Source of the DNA: Tunicatimonas sp964551335
GTDB lineage: Bacteria > Bacteroidota > Bacteroidia > Cytophagales > Cyclobacteriaceae
DNA length: 64,000 nt
Assembly (NCBI GenBank): GCA_964551335.1
Contig: CAZKCO010000035.1
Span: 1 to 64,000 of the forward strand
Reading direction: 5' to 3'
In this document: positions 41,964-51,184 of the stretch, one piece after another
Layout of the letters: each line of letters opens with the position of its first letter
How positions within the stretch are numbered: the stretch's first letter is position 1
The notes under the pieces: model-generated
What the model was told of the DNA's origin: nothing
The model's database searches: none
The model's input: only the letters and a program-made list of their open reading frames with translations
Made by a program: the position numbers and the translations under genes

Positions 41964-43451
41964 ATGACCCACGATATTCACGTAACTTCTGAGGTTGGTC
42001 GCTTAAGGCGGCTGCTCATCCATAGCCCGGACGCCGGCATCGGCAAGATTGTTCCTCGCATTAAAGATCAACTACTTTACGACGATATTGTGTATCTCGA
42101 GAAAATGCAGCAGGAATACAGCGAATACCTACGCGTGCTGCTGTGCTTTCTTGATCCCGATAAAATTCAGGGTAAAGCCAATGATGCCGATTATCAAGCT
42201 TCGGTAAAGAGTAACCACTTCGATTCGGATAAGGTGCTGAACGTAGAACAGATGTTGGCGCGCATTCTTCAGTACGAAGACATCAAGTACCTGCTGGTTC
42301 CTTCAGTATGCGCTATAGAAAAGTGCGGGTTACGTACCCAGAAACAACTGTTGGGTATGACTCCCGAAAAACTGTCTTCGGTGCTTATTACCGGGATTCT
42401 GACGGATGAAAATGGCCGGGAGATCATCCTGTTTCCTCCCGTACCCAACCTAATTTTTACGCGCGATATTGGCATTACTATTCATGACCATATTCTCCTC
42501 AGCAAGCCTTACGAAGATGCTCGTGATCGAGAAGCTCTGATTTTCAAGTATATCGCTCATTTTGAGCTGTTGCGTCAGAAAACCAGTCAGGACGCTGATG
42601 AACTGGCACAGCAGGTAATTGAACTACAGGAGCCTAATCTTTTTTACATCTCCAGCGAAGAAGAAACTCAGCAAAAAGTAGTTACTATTGAGGGGGGCGA
42701 CGTGATGATGATCAGTCCTGGGCATCTGCTGGTAGGGCTAAGTGAACGTACTTCTTTACCGGCAGTTGAGCAGTTGGTGGAGCAACTGTTTCAGCGCGAT
42801 TTAATTCAACGAGTGTCAGTCATCAAGATTCCGCGCCGCCGGGCCTATATGCACATTGATACGGTTTTTACCCAGGTGAAGCGGGATACCTGGATTGTAT
42901 TTAGTCCTTTCACGAAAGAGGAAATTAACCGAAATCGGGGCTTTAATGTGGCCGGAGCTATTCAGGGTCGGAAGAATATTGAGCCAAATCATGATGTGGA
43001 AGTAGTACAGTTCATTCGCCAGCAAGAAGCCGGAGGTTCGTACAGTATATTAACAAGTCGGATGGATTACCTGGACGATCTGCTGGAGCAAATCAGTCGC
43101 GAAGATTTCGGATCCACCAGATGTGAAATCATACCTAGTGCCGGAGGTGAGTTTCCGTACAGTGAGCGCGAACAGTGGACCGACGCCTGCAATTTTTTAG
43201 CGGTTCGTGAAGGAGTCATTATTGGCTACGACCGGAATATCAAAACCGAAGAAGAATTTCGGAAGCGAGGCTTTGCTGTGATTCGTTCGATGGAGATTAT
43301 TGAGCAGGTAGAACAGGGAAAATCGGTAGATGAAGTAGTAACCGGCGACACATTGATTTTGCTGCCTTCCGGAGAACTTTCTCGGGCGCGGGGTGGTACT
43401 CACTGCATGAGCATGCCCCTTCTGCGCGATGATTTGAATGTTTTGGTTTGA
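41964..43451 (+). CDS. Arginine deiminase
   Basis: This 495-residue cytoplasmic enzyme hydrolyses arginine to citrulline and ammonia. It shows EVGRLRRLLIHSPD at the N-terminus, LIFTRDIGI, GGDVMMI (Asp246), the catalytic histidine and aspartate in MHIDTVF (His297, Asp299), and the nucleophile Cys481 in THCMSMPL. It is longer than classical ArcA (about 410), with an extra helical section near residues 190-235. No arcB, arcC or arginine-ornithine antiporter is nearby. The next gene is CtlX, a paralogue of the same fold, which suggests an arginine/citrulline salvage pair rather than the fermentative ADI pathway. Confidence 0.88.
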   Translation: MTHDIHVTSEVGRLRRLLIHSPDAGIGKIVPRIKDQLLYDDIVYLEKMQQEYSEYLRVLLCFLDPDKIQGKANDADYQASVKSNHFDSDKVLNVEQMLARILQYEDIKYLLVPSVCAIEKCGLRTQKQLLGMTPEKLSSVLITGILTDENGREIILFPPVPNLIFTRDIGITIHDHILLSKPYEDARDREALIFKYIAHFELLRQKTSQDADELAQQVIELQEPNLFYISSEEETQQKVVTIEGGDVMMISPGHLLVGLSERTSLPAVEQLVEQLFQRDLIQRVSVIKIPRRRAYMHIDTVFTQVKRDTWIVFSPFTKEEINRNRGFNVAGAIQGRKNIEPNHDVEVVQFIRQQEAGGSYSILTSRMDYLDDLLEQISREDFGSTRCEIIPSAGGEFPYSEREQWTDACNFLAVREGVIIGYDRNIKTEEEFRKRGFAVIRSMEIIEQVEQGKSVDEVVTGDTLILLPSGELSRARGGTHCMSMPLLRDDLNVLV

Positions 43452-43477
43452 CGGAGACCGATGATGATAATTGTAGA

Positions 43478-43497
43478 GGGCGTATTGCAATACGCCC
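43478..43497. repeat. 20-bp perfect palindrome, REP-like
   Basis: GGGCGTATTGCAATACGCCC is its own reverse complement. It lies in the 83-bp gap between the deiminase and CtlX genes. Palindromes of this style are dispersed repeats in many bacterial genomes. It has no T-run, so it is unlikely to be a standard terminator. An ACAATTGA word sits 17 bp after it. Confidence 0.85.
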
Positions 43498-43534
43498 GAA
43501 CGTTTAACCATTTAACAATTGAGCTATTGAATTA

Positions 43535-44485
43535 ATGACCAAAGATAATCAACAACTAGCAGATACCATTTTAATGATCCGGCCCGTGAAGTTCGGATAC
43601 AATGTAGAAACTGCGGAGAATAATCATTATCAACGAGAACTCAGCGAAATAGCCCCAGCAGAGATTCAAAATCGCGCTTTAGCTGAATTTAATCAATTGG
43701 TGGCTACGCTTACCCAGCGAGGTGTCAAGGTGATTGCCGTAGATGATACGGCGGAGAAAGAAACCCCCGACTCTATTTTCCCTAATAACTGGATTTCGTT
43801 TCATCAGGATGGCACGGTAGTGACCTACCCCATGTGGGCACCCAACCGCCGGAAGGAACGACGAGATGATATTCTTTCTACCCTCATTAAAGAGCACGGT
43901 TACGCCATCCGTCGGAAAATTGACTACTCTTACTTTGAGGTGGAGGAAAAATTTCTGGAAGGAACCGGCAGTATGGTGCTGGACCGGAAAAACCGTATCG
44001 CCTACGCCTGTGTGTCGCCGCGCACCCATCTGCATCTGTTGTCGGAGTTTTGTCAGGAGTTTGGTTATCGGCCGATAGTATTTATTGCCTCTCAGATGAT
44101 TGACGAAGGGTTTGCCGAAATCTACCATACCAACGTGATGATGAGTATTGGGGAAGACTTTGCGATATTTTGTGCTGATGCGCTAAAGAATACCTGGGAG
44201 CAAAAAGACATTATCAATATTATTCGGGAGACGGACAAAGATATAGTATATATCAGTGAGGATCAGTGTAATCATTTTGCGGGGAACATGCTTCAGGTTA
44301 AAAATCAGCAGGGAGAGCGGTTGTTGGTGATGTCGGAGCAGGCGTATCAATCGCTTTTGCCGGAACAGATACAGAAAATAAAAAAATATACTGATATAGT
44401 TTACAGTCCGCTGAATACCATCGAGGCTTGCGGCGGGGGAAGTGCCCGCTGCATGATGGCTGAAATATTCTTACCAAAGGCTTAA
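43535..44485 (+). CDS. ctlX: CtlX-type amidinotransferase-fold hydrolase
   Basis: This 316-residue protein belongs to the arginine-deiminase-related CtlX group (citrulline utilisation hydrolase). Motifs are MIRPVKFGYN at the N-terminus, DSIFPNNWISFHQDGTVVTYPMWAPNRR, GTGSMVLDRKN with an acid residue, HTNVMMSIG with the catalytic histidine, and the nucleophile Cys306 in GGGSARCMMAEI. Members act on guanidino or ureido compounds; the exact reaction here is not provable by eye. It follows the arginine deiminase by 83 bp. Its stop codon lies in a TTAA shared with the stop of the convergent kinase. Confidence 0.88.
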   Translation: MTKDNQQLADTILMIRPVKFGYNVETAENNHYQRELSEIAPAEIQNRALAEFNQLVATLTQRGVKVIAVDDTAEKETPDSIFPNNWISFHQDGTVVTYPMWAPNRRKERRDDILSTLIKEHGYAIRRKIDYSYFEVEEKFLEGTGSMVLDRKNRIAYACVSPRTHLHLLSEFCQEFGYRPIVFIASQMIDEGFAEIYHTNVMMSIGEDFAIFCADALKNTWEQKDIINIIRETDKDIVYISEDQCNHFAGNMLQVKNQQGERLLVMSEQAYQSLLPEQIQKIKKYTDIVYSPLNTIEACGGGSARCMMAEIFLPKA

Positions 44486-46713
44486 GCCTCGGGTGGCAAA
44501 TGAGGAAGTAAGAGCGTAAACTGTGTTCCCTGACCTTTAGCTGATTTTAATTCTACCGAACCCTTAAGTTTTTCTACCGTTTCTTTTACAATGTATAACC
44601 CCAACCCCGAACCAGGCTTGTGGTTATCAGCGCGATAGAACATATCGAATACCTTATCGTGGTGCTCGGGGTCAATACCCATTCCGTTGTCCTTTATCTG
44701 AATGGTTGCCTGCCCATCAGCTACTTTTACGTCTACCTTTACGTAAGACTCATCGTCCTGATCAAGGTTGTACTTCATTGCATTAGAGATAACGTTGCCT
44801 AGTGCTATCTGCAGTCTGCCTTTGTCAGTATAGAAGGTATCATCCTCTTCAACAGTCAGATAAGTTTTTACCGGCGACTGATGATCCATAAACTGGTACT
44901 GCTCAAAAAGGCCGGTAATCATTTCTTCAAACTCAATTGGTTCGGAAGTAATTTGCAAACGGGCATTACGGGAAAAGTGGGTCAAGTCCTTAATGAAATT
45001 ATCCAGCCGATTAGCACTTTTTTGCATGTGTTGCAGGTATTCTCGTACCGAGTCGTTCATCTCCTCTAGTGAAGATAGATGGATTAATCCCATGATAGAG
45101 GTGAGAGGTGCTCTAAGGTCGTGAGAAGCACTGTATACAAACCGGTCTAATTCTTCGTTAGCTTTCTTTAAGTGCTGATTGCTTTCTAATAGTAGGCTCT
45201 CCGCATCTTTTTGCTCAGTAATATCGGTAATTCGTACTACTCCATAATCCATTCCTGGAAAAGTAGTAATAGCCATACTTCCCCAGAAGGCCCTGTTCTT
45301 AGCCGATACGAACTCGATCTCACCCGTCCAAACTCCTTGTTTATCTACTGCCTTTCGGATCATCTGAGTGTCTTTATCCAAAAAAGGAGTCTTCTGAAAG
45401 GTAGTACCTTCAAGACCCAGAATATCCTGTCGATGTTCAACTTCAAAAATGCGTAAAGCACTTTGATTACAGTCAATAATTTTCTGCCCTTGGTCAATTA
45501 GCAACAAAGCATCAGCAGTACTATTAAATACTGACTTGAGCAGCCATTCCCGACGTTTTATACGTTCCTTGGAAAGTTGAGAATCGGTAATATCCTGAAT
45601 AACCCCGTACGCTCGGATGTAATTGCCATGCACGCTTTCTCTTTGTCCGATCACTCGTACCCATAACTCCCGATTGAGGCCGGTAATAACTTTTAGCCGC
45701 TCGTCAAAAGGAGTTCCTTCTAGAATAAGAGTGCGCAGTGCCTTGCGGATAATAGGCTGATGCTTTGGGTGGAAAAAATTGATGGCCCGTTTTAGTGTGA
45801 TAGGAGAGTCTTGGGCAACATCGTGAATACGATAAGTTTCAGGAGTCCAGCTCACCTTTTTTGAAAGACTACTAATTTCCCAGCCCCCGATATGCGCCAT
45901 CTGGCTAGTTTCTAATAAGAGGTCAGCCGTTCGCTTTCGCTTTGAAATATCATGTCCAACTGCTTGTATTTCAAACACCTCACCCTCCTCATTAGTAACC
46001 CCTACGAGTTCCCATGCGGTCCAAAAATACTCCCGGTGCTTATTATAACAGCGGATTTCTAAGTGTCGGTACCGACCTGGGTGATCCACACAATATGCTG
46101 CGGCTTTGATACACTCAATGGCGTACATAGGATCAGTTAGGTAATTCAACGAGCGAAAAATATCTTCTTCCTCACCGTGATCGAACTGCGCCAAAGCCGC
46201 ACTATTTAGGTAAAGAAAGTTACCTTCCAGATCAGTGCGGATAATGTAGTTAGTCTGATACTCCGGGATTGTGCGAAGTCGGCGTTCTCTTCTAGATATT
46301 TTTTTCTCTTCCGTAGTAGTTTCGCTAATATCCTGCAAAGTAACTACTGCACTTTCGTAAGTATTGTCTTTAGAGAAAGGTAGGTTAATACTGATCAATA
46401 ACCATGTGGTTTTTCTTTCGGATACTAGACCTACCGTTTTTTTGACAATTTTTTCCTCAGAATTGAGTAAATCAGCAAGTAAGGTTTCGGGGGAATCTAA
46501 CGAGGAACCATCAGCCTCTACCAATTTCCATGATCCACTCAGAAAAATACGTCCGATCAGATACTCTGATTTTTCCTGAAATAAATCGCAGGCCAGTGAA
46601 TTTATATGCTCCATTCGCCCTTCTGCATCCATCACTAAAGCAGCAATAGGTAGGCTTTCCAGCAAATCAGGCGAACTGGAGATGGGAACACTATTTTCAG
46701 GAAGTACCTGCAT
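44482..46713 (-). CDS. Multi-PAS sensor histidine kinase
   Basis: From the ATG at 46713 the protein has 743 residues. The frame extends to 46893, but the extra 60 residues look non-coding. It has no membrane segments, so it is a cytoplasmic sensor. About four to five PAS/PAC modules occur in tandem (for example GRMEHINSLACDLF, EGNFLYLNSAALAQF, WELVGVTNEEGEVFEIQAVGHDIS, TADALLLIDQGQKIIDCN). The HisKA box SASHDLRAPLTSIMGL carries the phospho-histidine, and the HATPase domain has NAMKYN and KDNGMGIDPEHHDKVFDMFYR with GSGLGLYIV. No response regulator is adjacent. It lies 197 bp behind aat, on the same strand. Confidence 0.92.
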   Translation of the reverse strand: MQVLPENSVPISSSPDLLESLPIAALVMDAEGRMEHINSLACDLFQEKSEYLIGRIFLSGSWKLVEADGSSLDSPETLLADLLNSEEKIVKKTVGLVSERKTTWLLISINLPFSKDNTYESAVVTLQDISETTTEEKKISRRERRLRTIPEYQTNYIIRTDLEGNFLYLNSAALAQFDHGEEEDIFRSLNYLTDPMYAIECIKAAAYCVDHPGRYRHLEIRCYNKHREYFWTAWELVGVTNEEGEVFEIQAVGHDISKRKRTADLLLETSQMAHIGGWEISSLSKKVSWTPETYRIHDVAQDSPITLKRAINFFHPKHQPIIRKALRTLILEGTPFDERLKVITGLNRELWVRVIGQRESVHGNYIRAYGVIQDITDSQLSKERIKRREWLLKSVFNSTADALLLIDQGQKIIDCNQSALRIFEVEHRQDILGLEGTTFQKTPFLDKDTQMIRKAVDKQGVWTGEIEFVSAKNRAFWGSMAITTFPGMDYGVVRITDITEQKDAESLLLESNQHLKKANEELDRFVYSASHDLRAPLTSIMGLIHLSSLEEMNDSVREYLQHMQKSANRLDNFIKDLTHFSRNARLQITSEPIEFEEMITGLFEQYQFMDHQSPVKTYLTVEEDDTFYTDKGRLQIALGNVISNAMKYNLDQDDESYVKVDVKVADGQATIQIKDNGMGIDPEHHDKVFDMFYRADNHKPGSGLGLYIVKETVEKLKGSVELKSAKGQGTQFTLLLPHLPPEA

Positions 46714-46910
46714 ACTATAACAAGGGCTTTTCTTTATATGGGTTAAATTTACGAAGCGATGAGGTGGTTCAACGGTACATTTAGTAGAAAAGCTGTCATA
46801 GGTAATATTTGCTACTATGTTTGCAGAGAGATAGAGCACTGTTGAGTTGCTAATTCCAGGATGTTGACAATCAGTAAATGATATTTGGAACAAAATTTTT
46901 CAGTGTAGAA

Positions 46911-47588
46911 TCACCTTGTCCACTTACCCATACGAGTAGGGAAAGCTTGGGCTTCTTTTAATAACTGCATGTATTGGGAGCGAGGAATTTCTTCAGCTCC
47001 GAATCGCTCGAGGTGTGGAGTATGAACTTGGCAGTCGATCAGGTTGATGCCAACTTCTCGTAGGTCTAATACTTTGGAGACAAAGGCTACTTTAGAAGCA
47101 TCGGTTTCGTGAGTGAACATGGATTCACCAAAAAAAACGCGACCTAATGACAGACCGTATAGTCCGCCCACCAGCCGACCGTCTTTCCAGGTCTCTACGG
47201 AGTGGGCATAGCCCAACTCGTGTAGTCGGCAATAAGCCGTTAGCATCTCATCTGTAATCCAGGTACCAGGTTGCCTCGGACGGTTGATTTGCTGGCATTC
47301 GCGGATCACTTTGTTAAAAGCAGTATCATACGTAACTGTAAATTTTTGCTGATTCAGCACTGGACGCAGGCTGCGGGGAATACGTAGTTTCTCAGAAAAT
47401 AATACGAACCGGGGGTTAGGAGCATGCCAGATAATAGGCTGATCTTTGTCGTACCAAGGAAATATTCCGGAACGGTAAGCCAGTAGCAATCGTTGGGGTG
47501 ATAAGTCACCACCCAGGGCCAGTCCACCCCAATCTTCAGCCAACTCAACCGGCGGGAATACTAGATCTTTCGTAAGCCAGTACAGCAT
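46911..47588 (-). CDS. aat: Leucyl/phenylalanyl-tRNA-protein transferase
   Basis: This 225-residue enzyme adds Leu or Phe from tRNA to N-terminal Arg or Lys of proteins, marking them for ClpAP/ClpS degradation (N-degron pathway). Family motifs are LALGGDLSPQRLLLAYRSGIFPWY, IIWHAPNPRFVLF and WITDEMLTAYCRLHELGYAHSVE, then GGLYGLSLGRVFFGESMF. Its ATG overlaps the trpD stop by one base (TAATG), so its translation is coupled to trpD. There is no known metabolic link to tryptophan synthesis. Confidence 0.95.
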   Translation of the reverse strand: MLYWLTKDLVFPPVELAEDWGGLALGGDLSPQRLLLAYRSGIFPWYDKDQPIIWHAPNPRFVLFSEKLRIPRSLRPVLNQQKFTVTYDTAFNKVIRECQQINRPRQPGTWITDEMLTAYCRLHELGYAHSVETWKDGRLVGGLYGLSLGRVFFGESMFTHETDASKVAFVSKVLDLREVGINLIDCQVHTPHLERFGAEEIPRSQYMQLLKEAQAFPTRMGKWTR

Positions 47589-48589
47589 TAGGTCGAAACC
47601 GATTTTCCGGTTAGTCGTTCAAATGCATCTAGCGCCTTTCCCGACCCCAGAGAGTCTTGCGCCTTGGCTATGCTTTGTTTAAGGGTAAGCGATGGTTGGC
47701 CGCAGTGGATAGCCATACCGGCATTCGCCAGGACTACTTCCTGCTGAGCCTGGGTACCTTTACCATTCAAAATATTTAAGAAGACCTGCGCTGATTCTTC
47801 CACCGTTTCGCCTCCGTATAGTGATTCAGGGGTATGCGTCTGAAATCCTAGATCTTCCGGGGTAAGTAAATATTCACCCTCGTTGGTGATCATCCGAAAC
47901 GGTCCGGTCAGAGAGATCTCATCGTAACCATCCAACGAATGAAGAATGACAAACTGCTTATCGCTCTGCTGAAACAGGTAAGCGTATAGACGGGCTAACT
48001 CGAGGCTGAAAACACCCACTAATTGCTTTTTGGGGAAGGAGGGATTCACCATTGGCCCCAGCATATTGAAGAACGTTTTCATGCCCAACTCCCGCCGCAC
48101 CGGTGCTACGTTTTTCATAGCCGGATGAAACAGTGGGGCGTGAAGAAAACAAATCCCGGCCTGATCCAAACTTTGCTTTAGCTGGTCGGCGTCGTTTGTA
48201 AATTCGTAGCCGAAATATGACAGTAAATTGGATGAGCCACAAACGGAGGACACTCCGTTGTTGCCGTGCTTGGCTACGTTCTGCCCGGCCCCGGCTACCA
48301 CAAAAGAAGCAGTAGTAGAAATATTGAAGGTATTTTTTCCGTCGCCGCCGGTGCCGCAAAGGTCAATAGCATCGTATTCTTCAATAGGTAAAGGAACACA
48401 AAGCTCCAACATGGCTTCCTGGAACCCCTCGAGTTCTTCCACGGTAATGCTCCGCATCAGAAACACAGTGAGAAAAGCGGCCATCTGGCTCTGATTAAAC
48501 TCCCCCTGGGCTAAGCGCACCAGTATTTCTTTGGCTGTCTGTTTATCCAGCGATTTATATTCAATCAGGTCGTTCAGTATATCTTTCAT
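47588..48589 (-). CDS. trpD: Anthranilate phosphoribosyltransferase
   Basis: This 333-residue enzyme joins anthranilate to PRPP, the second step of tryptophan synthesis. Signatures are DLCGTGGDGKNTFNISTTASFVVAGAG cut across residues 76-102, KHGNNGVSSVCGSSNLL, and the downstream NMLGPMVNPSFPKKQLVGVF. It lies 32 bp behind the sulfatase gene on the same strand and overlaps aat by one base, so it is probably carried on the trpE transcript. Confidence 0.95.
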   Translation of the reverse strand: MKDILNDLIEYKSLDKQTAKEILVRLAQGEFNQSQMAAFLTVFLMRSITVEELEGFQEAMLELCVPLPIEEYDAIDLCGTGGDGKNTFNISTTASFVVAGAGQNVAKHGNNGVSSVCGSSNLLSYFGYEFTNDADQLKQSLDQAGICFLHAPLFHPAMKNVAPVRRELGMKTFFNMLGPMVNPSFPKKQLVGVFSLELARLYAYLFQQSDKQFVILHSLDGYDEISLTGPFRMITNEGEYLLTPEDLGFQTHTPESLYGGETVEESAQVFLNILNGKGTQAQQEVVLANAGMAIHCGQPSLTLKQSIAKAQDSLGSGKALDAFERLTGKSVST

Positions 48590-48621
48590 GATTTGAAGAT
48601 AGCTAAGTAGATGATAATTTG

Positions 48622-50061
48622 TTATTTATCCTGCCGACGTGGTTCGGTAGCTTCCAATACTTTTCCAGCTCGGCGGACGTAGGGCGAAGGGTGGTCCATC
48701 TCACCAAATACCAGACCGGCTTGGTTAGCTAATTTCGTAAGCTTACTCACAATATCGGGATATTCGGCAGCAACATTATTTGTCTCGCCTACATCAGCAT
48801 CAAGATTATAAAGTTCAGCACTAATCGCAAAAGAATTATCAGTGTAATGGCTTTGGAAACGGTTGACCATTGGCAAATGGAGCTTCCAGTTCCCGGAACG
48901 CACGGCTTGCAATTGGTCTCGGTCGTAATAATAAAAAGCATGGTAGGCGGATGAATCCTGAGCTCCGGTTAATAGCGGAAAAAGATCGTGTCCATCAATC
49001 ACTTGTTGCGTAAACGGAGAGCCATATACCAGTTGGTGGTAGGTTGGCATAAAATCCATAGTAGTGGTCAAGCCATCTACTGTGCGGCCAGCGGGAATAG
49101 TGCCCGGCCACCAGGCGATACCCGGCACTCGCATACCACCTTCCCAGGTTCGTCCCTTACCGTCTCGCAGTGGAGTATTCTGGCCCAAATCGCCACCCAC
49201 CCCGCCGTTATCCGAAGTAAAAAAAACGAAAGTATTATCTGCTAAGCCATTCTTTTTCAGATAATTGAGAATTTCTCCGGTCGACCAGTCAATCTCTTCA
49301 ACCACGTCGCTATAGAGGCCGTGCGGAGATTTTCCAGCGAAGCCTTCACTGGCGTGGAGGGGAGTATGGGGCATCGTATGAGGAAGGTAGATAAAAAAAG
49401 GCTCTTCTCGATGGGCTTCCATAAATGCGATAGCCTCTTGGGTATAACGCCGCGTCAGCGTGCTTTGGTCAGCCGGTTGTTCAATGACTTCTTCATCCCG
49501 CATCAGCGGCAGTCCGTACTTACCGTCCATGTTATTGCTGTAGGGAACGCCAAAGTAGGTGTCAAAACCCTGCCGGGTAGGTAGGAACTGGGGCTGATCG
49601 CCCAGATGCCATTTTCCGATGCAGGCCGTAGCGTAACCGGCGGGCTTCAACATTTCGGCCAAAGTAATCTCGCTAGGATTCAGCCCGTGCTGGGCACTTG
49701 GTAATAATACCGAGCGAAAGTCTGATTCGCGCACCTCGGCCATATCAACTCTCTGCGGATAACAGCCGGTCATGATACTTGCCCGGGAGGGAGTGCACAC
49801 GCTGGCAGTAGCGTAGAAGTTGGTCAGCTTTACCCCCTCTCTAGCCATTTGGTCTAGGTTGGGAGTATTATTGATCTTAGAACCAAACACCGATAAGTCG
49901 GCGTAGCCCAGATCATCGCAAAAGATGATAATGAAATTAGGTGGATTATCGATACTACCAGGATTTAGAGCAGATTGGGCACGTAAACTGCCATCCACAA
50001 GCAGCAATGAGATAAAAAAGTAAAGTAATTTAGCAGGTTGTTCGATAATCAAAACCATCAA
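48622..50061 (-). CDS. Secreted arylsulfatase inside the trp operon
   Basis: This 479-residue protein has a signal peptide (hydrophobic residues 12-27, ending SLRAQ). NFIIIFCDDLGYADLSVFG supplies metal ligands, and CTPSR at 89-93 is the formylglycine site. FFTSDNGGVGGD and RDGKGRTWEGGMRVPGIAWWPG cut across residues 285-320 are typical of arylsulfatase-A-like enzymes. It lies between trpG (71 bp) and trpD (32 bp) in the same direction, with no own promoter visible. Its function is unrelated to tryptophan, so it looks like an insertion into the operon. Confidence 0.92.
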   Translation of the reverse strand: MMVLIIEQPAKLLYFFISLLLVDGSLRAQSALNPGSIDNPPNFIIIFCDDLGYADLSVFGSKINNTPNLDQMAREGVKLTNFYATASVCTPSRASIMTGCYPQRVDMAEVRESDFRSVLLPSAQHGLNPSEITLAEMLKPAGYATACIGKWHLGDQPQFLPTRQGFDTYFGVPYSNNMDGKYGLPLMRDEEVIEQPADQSTLTRRYTQEAIAFMEAHREEPFFIYLPHTMPHTPLHASEGFAGKSPHGLYSDVVEEIDWSTGEILNYLKKNGLADNTFVFFTSDNGGVGGDLGQNTPLRDGKGRTWEGGMRVPGIAWWPGTIPAGRTVDGLTTTMDFMPTYHQLVYGSPFTQQVIDGHDLFPLLTGAQDSSAYHAFYYYDRDQLQAVRSGNWKLHLPMVNRFQSHYTDNSFAISAELYNLDADVGETNNVAAEYPDIVSKLTKLANQAGLVFGEMDHPSPYVRRAGKVLEATEPRRQDK

Positions 50062-50132
50062 TAGAAAGTTGCGTAGTGGGCTCGAGGTCCATCCAATTTT
50101 TACCAGTTATTAATTTAAAAACCTCCGGCTCG

Positions 50133-50708
50133 CTATTCAAGCGATAACCAATTCTTAATGATTTCTTTCCCGTGCTCGGTCAGTATGGATTCAGGATGAA
50201 ATTGCAAGCCTTTCACGTCGTACTTCCGATGGCGTAACCCCATAATTTCGCCTTTAATATCGCGAGCGGTGACTACCAAATCGTCGTTCATAGAATCGGC
50301 TACCACGGCCCAACTATGGTAACGGCACACATTAAACGATTTCGGAAGTTCATTGAACAGAGACTCTTCCTCGTCTTCAGTAAACACTTTATCACCGTAA
50401 CCGTGCAACACCAGCGGCATGTTATACAGTTCGGCTCCGAAAGCTTCGGCAATTCCCTGATGTCCGAGGCATATACCGAGTATACTTTTGGCAGGAGCGT
50501 AGGTTTTTATCACCTCCATCATAATGCCCGCTTCGGATGGAATGCCCGGTCCCGGCGAGAGCAAAATTTTATCGTAGTGATCCACCTCCTCTACCGAAAT
50601 CTTGTCGTTTCGAATTATATCCATCTGTTCGCCTACTCCTAGCTCCCGCAGAATGTGAACCAGATTATAGGTGAATGAATCGTAGTTGTCTAGGACTAAT
50701 ATTTTCAT
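50133..50708 (-). CDS. trpG: Anthranilate synthase component II (glutamine amidotransferase)
   Basis: This 191-residue protein supplies ammonia from glutamine to TrpE, or possibly to a folate aminodeoxychorismate synthase as in dual PabA/TrpG enzymes. It shows MKILVLDNYDSFTYNLVH at the start, LSPGPG, the nucleophile cysteine in GICLGHQ, and the His-Glu pair in FHPESILTEHG. The frame extends to 50759, but those 17 codons lie in the inverted repeat and are not homologous to the family, so the ATG at 50708 is used. Confidence 0.95.
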   Translation of the reverse strand: MKILVLDNYDSFTYNLVHILRELGVGEQMDIIRNDKISVEEVDHYDKILLSPGPGIPSEAGIMMEVIKTYAPAKSILGICLGHQGIAEAFGAELYNMPLVLHGYGDKVFTEDEEESLFNELPKSFNVCRYHSWAVVADSMNDDLVVTARDIKGEIMGLRHRKYDVKGLQFHPESILTEHGKEIIKNWLSLE

Positions 50709-50717
50709 GACTATTTT

Positions 50718-50752
50718 GTTGCAGGTTTTGCTGGTTACAAGTTTCAGGTTAT
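50718..50752. repeat. Inverted repeat, arm 1, on the trpG side of the four-helix-bundle gene
   Basis: The plus strand holds GTTGCAGGTTT (50718-50728) and CAAGTTTCAGGTTAT (50738-50752). The first matches perfectly, and the second in 14 of 15 positions, the reverse complement of the arm at 51185-51221. Confidence 0.8.
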
Positions 50753-50808
50753 GAGTCAATAAGGTTCATGTAGAGGGTTCTAACTTAAAGATTAGTAGGA
50801 GCTTCTTA

Positions 50809-51177
50809 TTACGTATGTTTTTTTAAATAATTTATTAGACTTGACAGTTGTCGGGATAAAACGAGAAGCTCTTCCTTAATTTCTTGGTACTGCTGATCGT
50901 TGATCATTTCTACACTATATAAAATATATAATTGGCTTCTTAACTCGCCCGCTGAACCTTTGGCGTACCTAAGAAAACGAATGAAATCTCGGTTGTTATC
51001 GTACTCAAACCCTTCGGCAATGTTGCTCGAGATAGAAAACGCAGATCGTCGTATTTGATCTTTAGTGGAAAAGTCATTTTTAAGCGGAGGCTGATTAGTC
51101 AAGTCCAGAATAGTAGTTGCAATTGAAGAAGCTTTCTTCCATACTTCAAAATCTTCAAACTGTTGAACCTTCTTCAT
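50809..51177 (-). CDS. Four-helix bundle protein of the 23S rRNA intervening-sequence (IVP) family
   Basis: This 122-residue protein has the three family signatures in order: FEDFEVWKKA at residues 7-16, DQIRRSAFSISSNIAEGFE in the centre, and RFLRYAKGSAGELRSQLY at about 68-85. Homologues are encoded in intervening sequences within 23S rRNA genes of Leptospira, Coxiella and others, and as scattered single genes in Bacteroidota. The related Avd protein assists diversity-generating retroelements. The biochemical role is unknown. The gene sits between trpE and trpG in the same direction and is bracketed by inverted repeats just outside its ends, as expected of a small mobile cassette. Confidence 0.93.
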   Translation of the reverse strand: MKKVQQFEDFEVWKKASSIATTILDLTNQPPLKNDFSTKDQIRRSAFSISSNIAEGFEYDNNRDFIRFLRYAKGSAGELRSQLYILYSVEMINDQQYQEIKEELLVLSRQLSSLINYLKKHT

Positions 51178-51184
51178 TTCATGT

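Noticed and set aside
43478..43497. Palindrome as an intrinsic terminator of the arginine deiminase gene
   Set aside because: There is no T-run on either side, and the downstream gene is in the same direction.
46714..46893. 60-codon extension of the PAS kinase
   Set aside because: The sequence before the ATG at 46713 is rich in Ser, Thr and Asn without PAS features, and lies where a promoter region is expected.
50709..50759. Upstream extension of trpG by 17 codons
   Set aside because: The extra codons lie in the inverted repeat beside the IVP gene, and the family N-terminus begins exactly at the ATG at 50708.
50809..51177. IVP gene as part of a diversity-generating retroelement
   Set aside because: The related Avd protein accompanies a reverse transcriptase and template/variable repeats. 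No reverse transcriptase or such repeats were found in the window.
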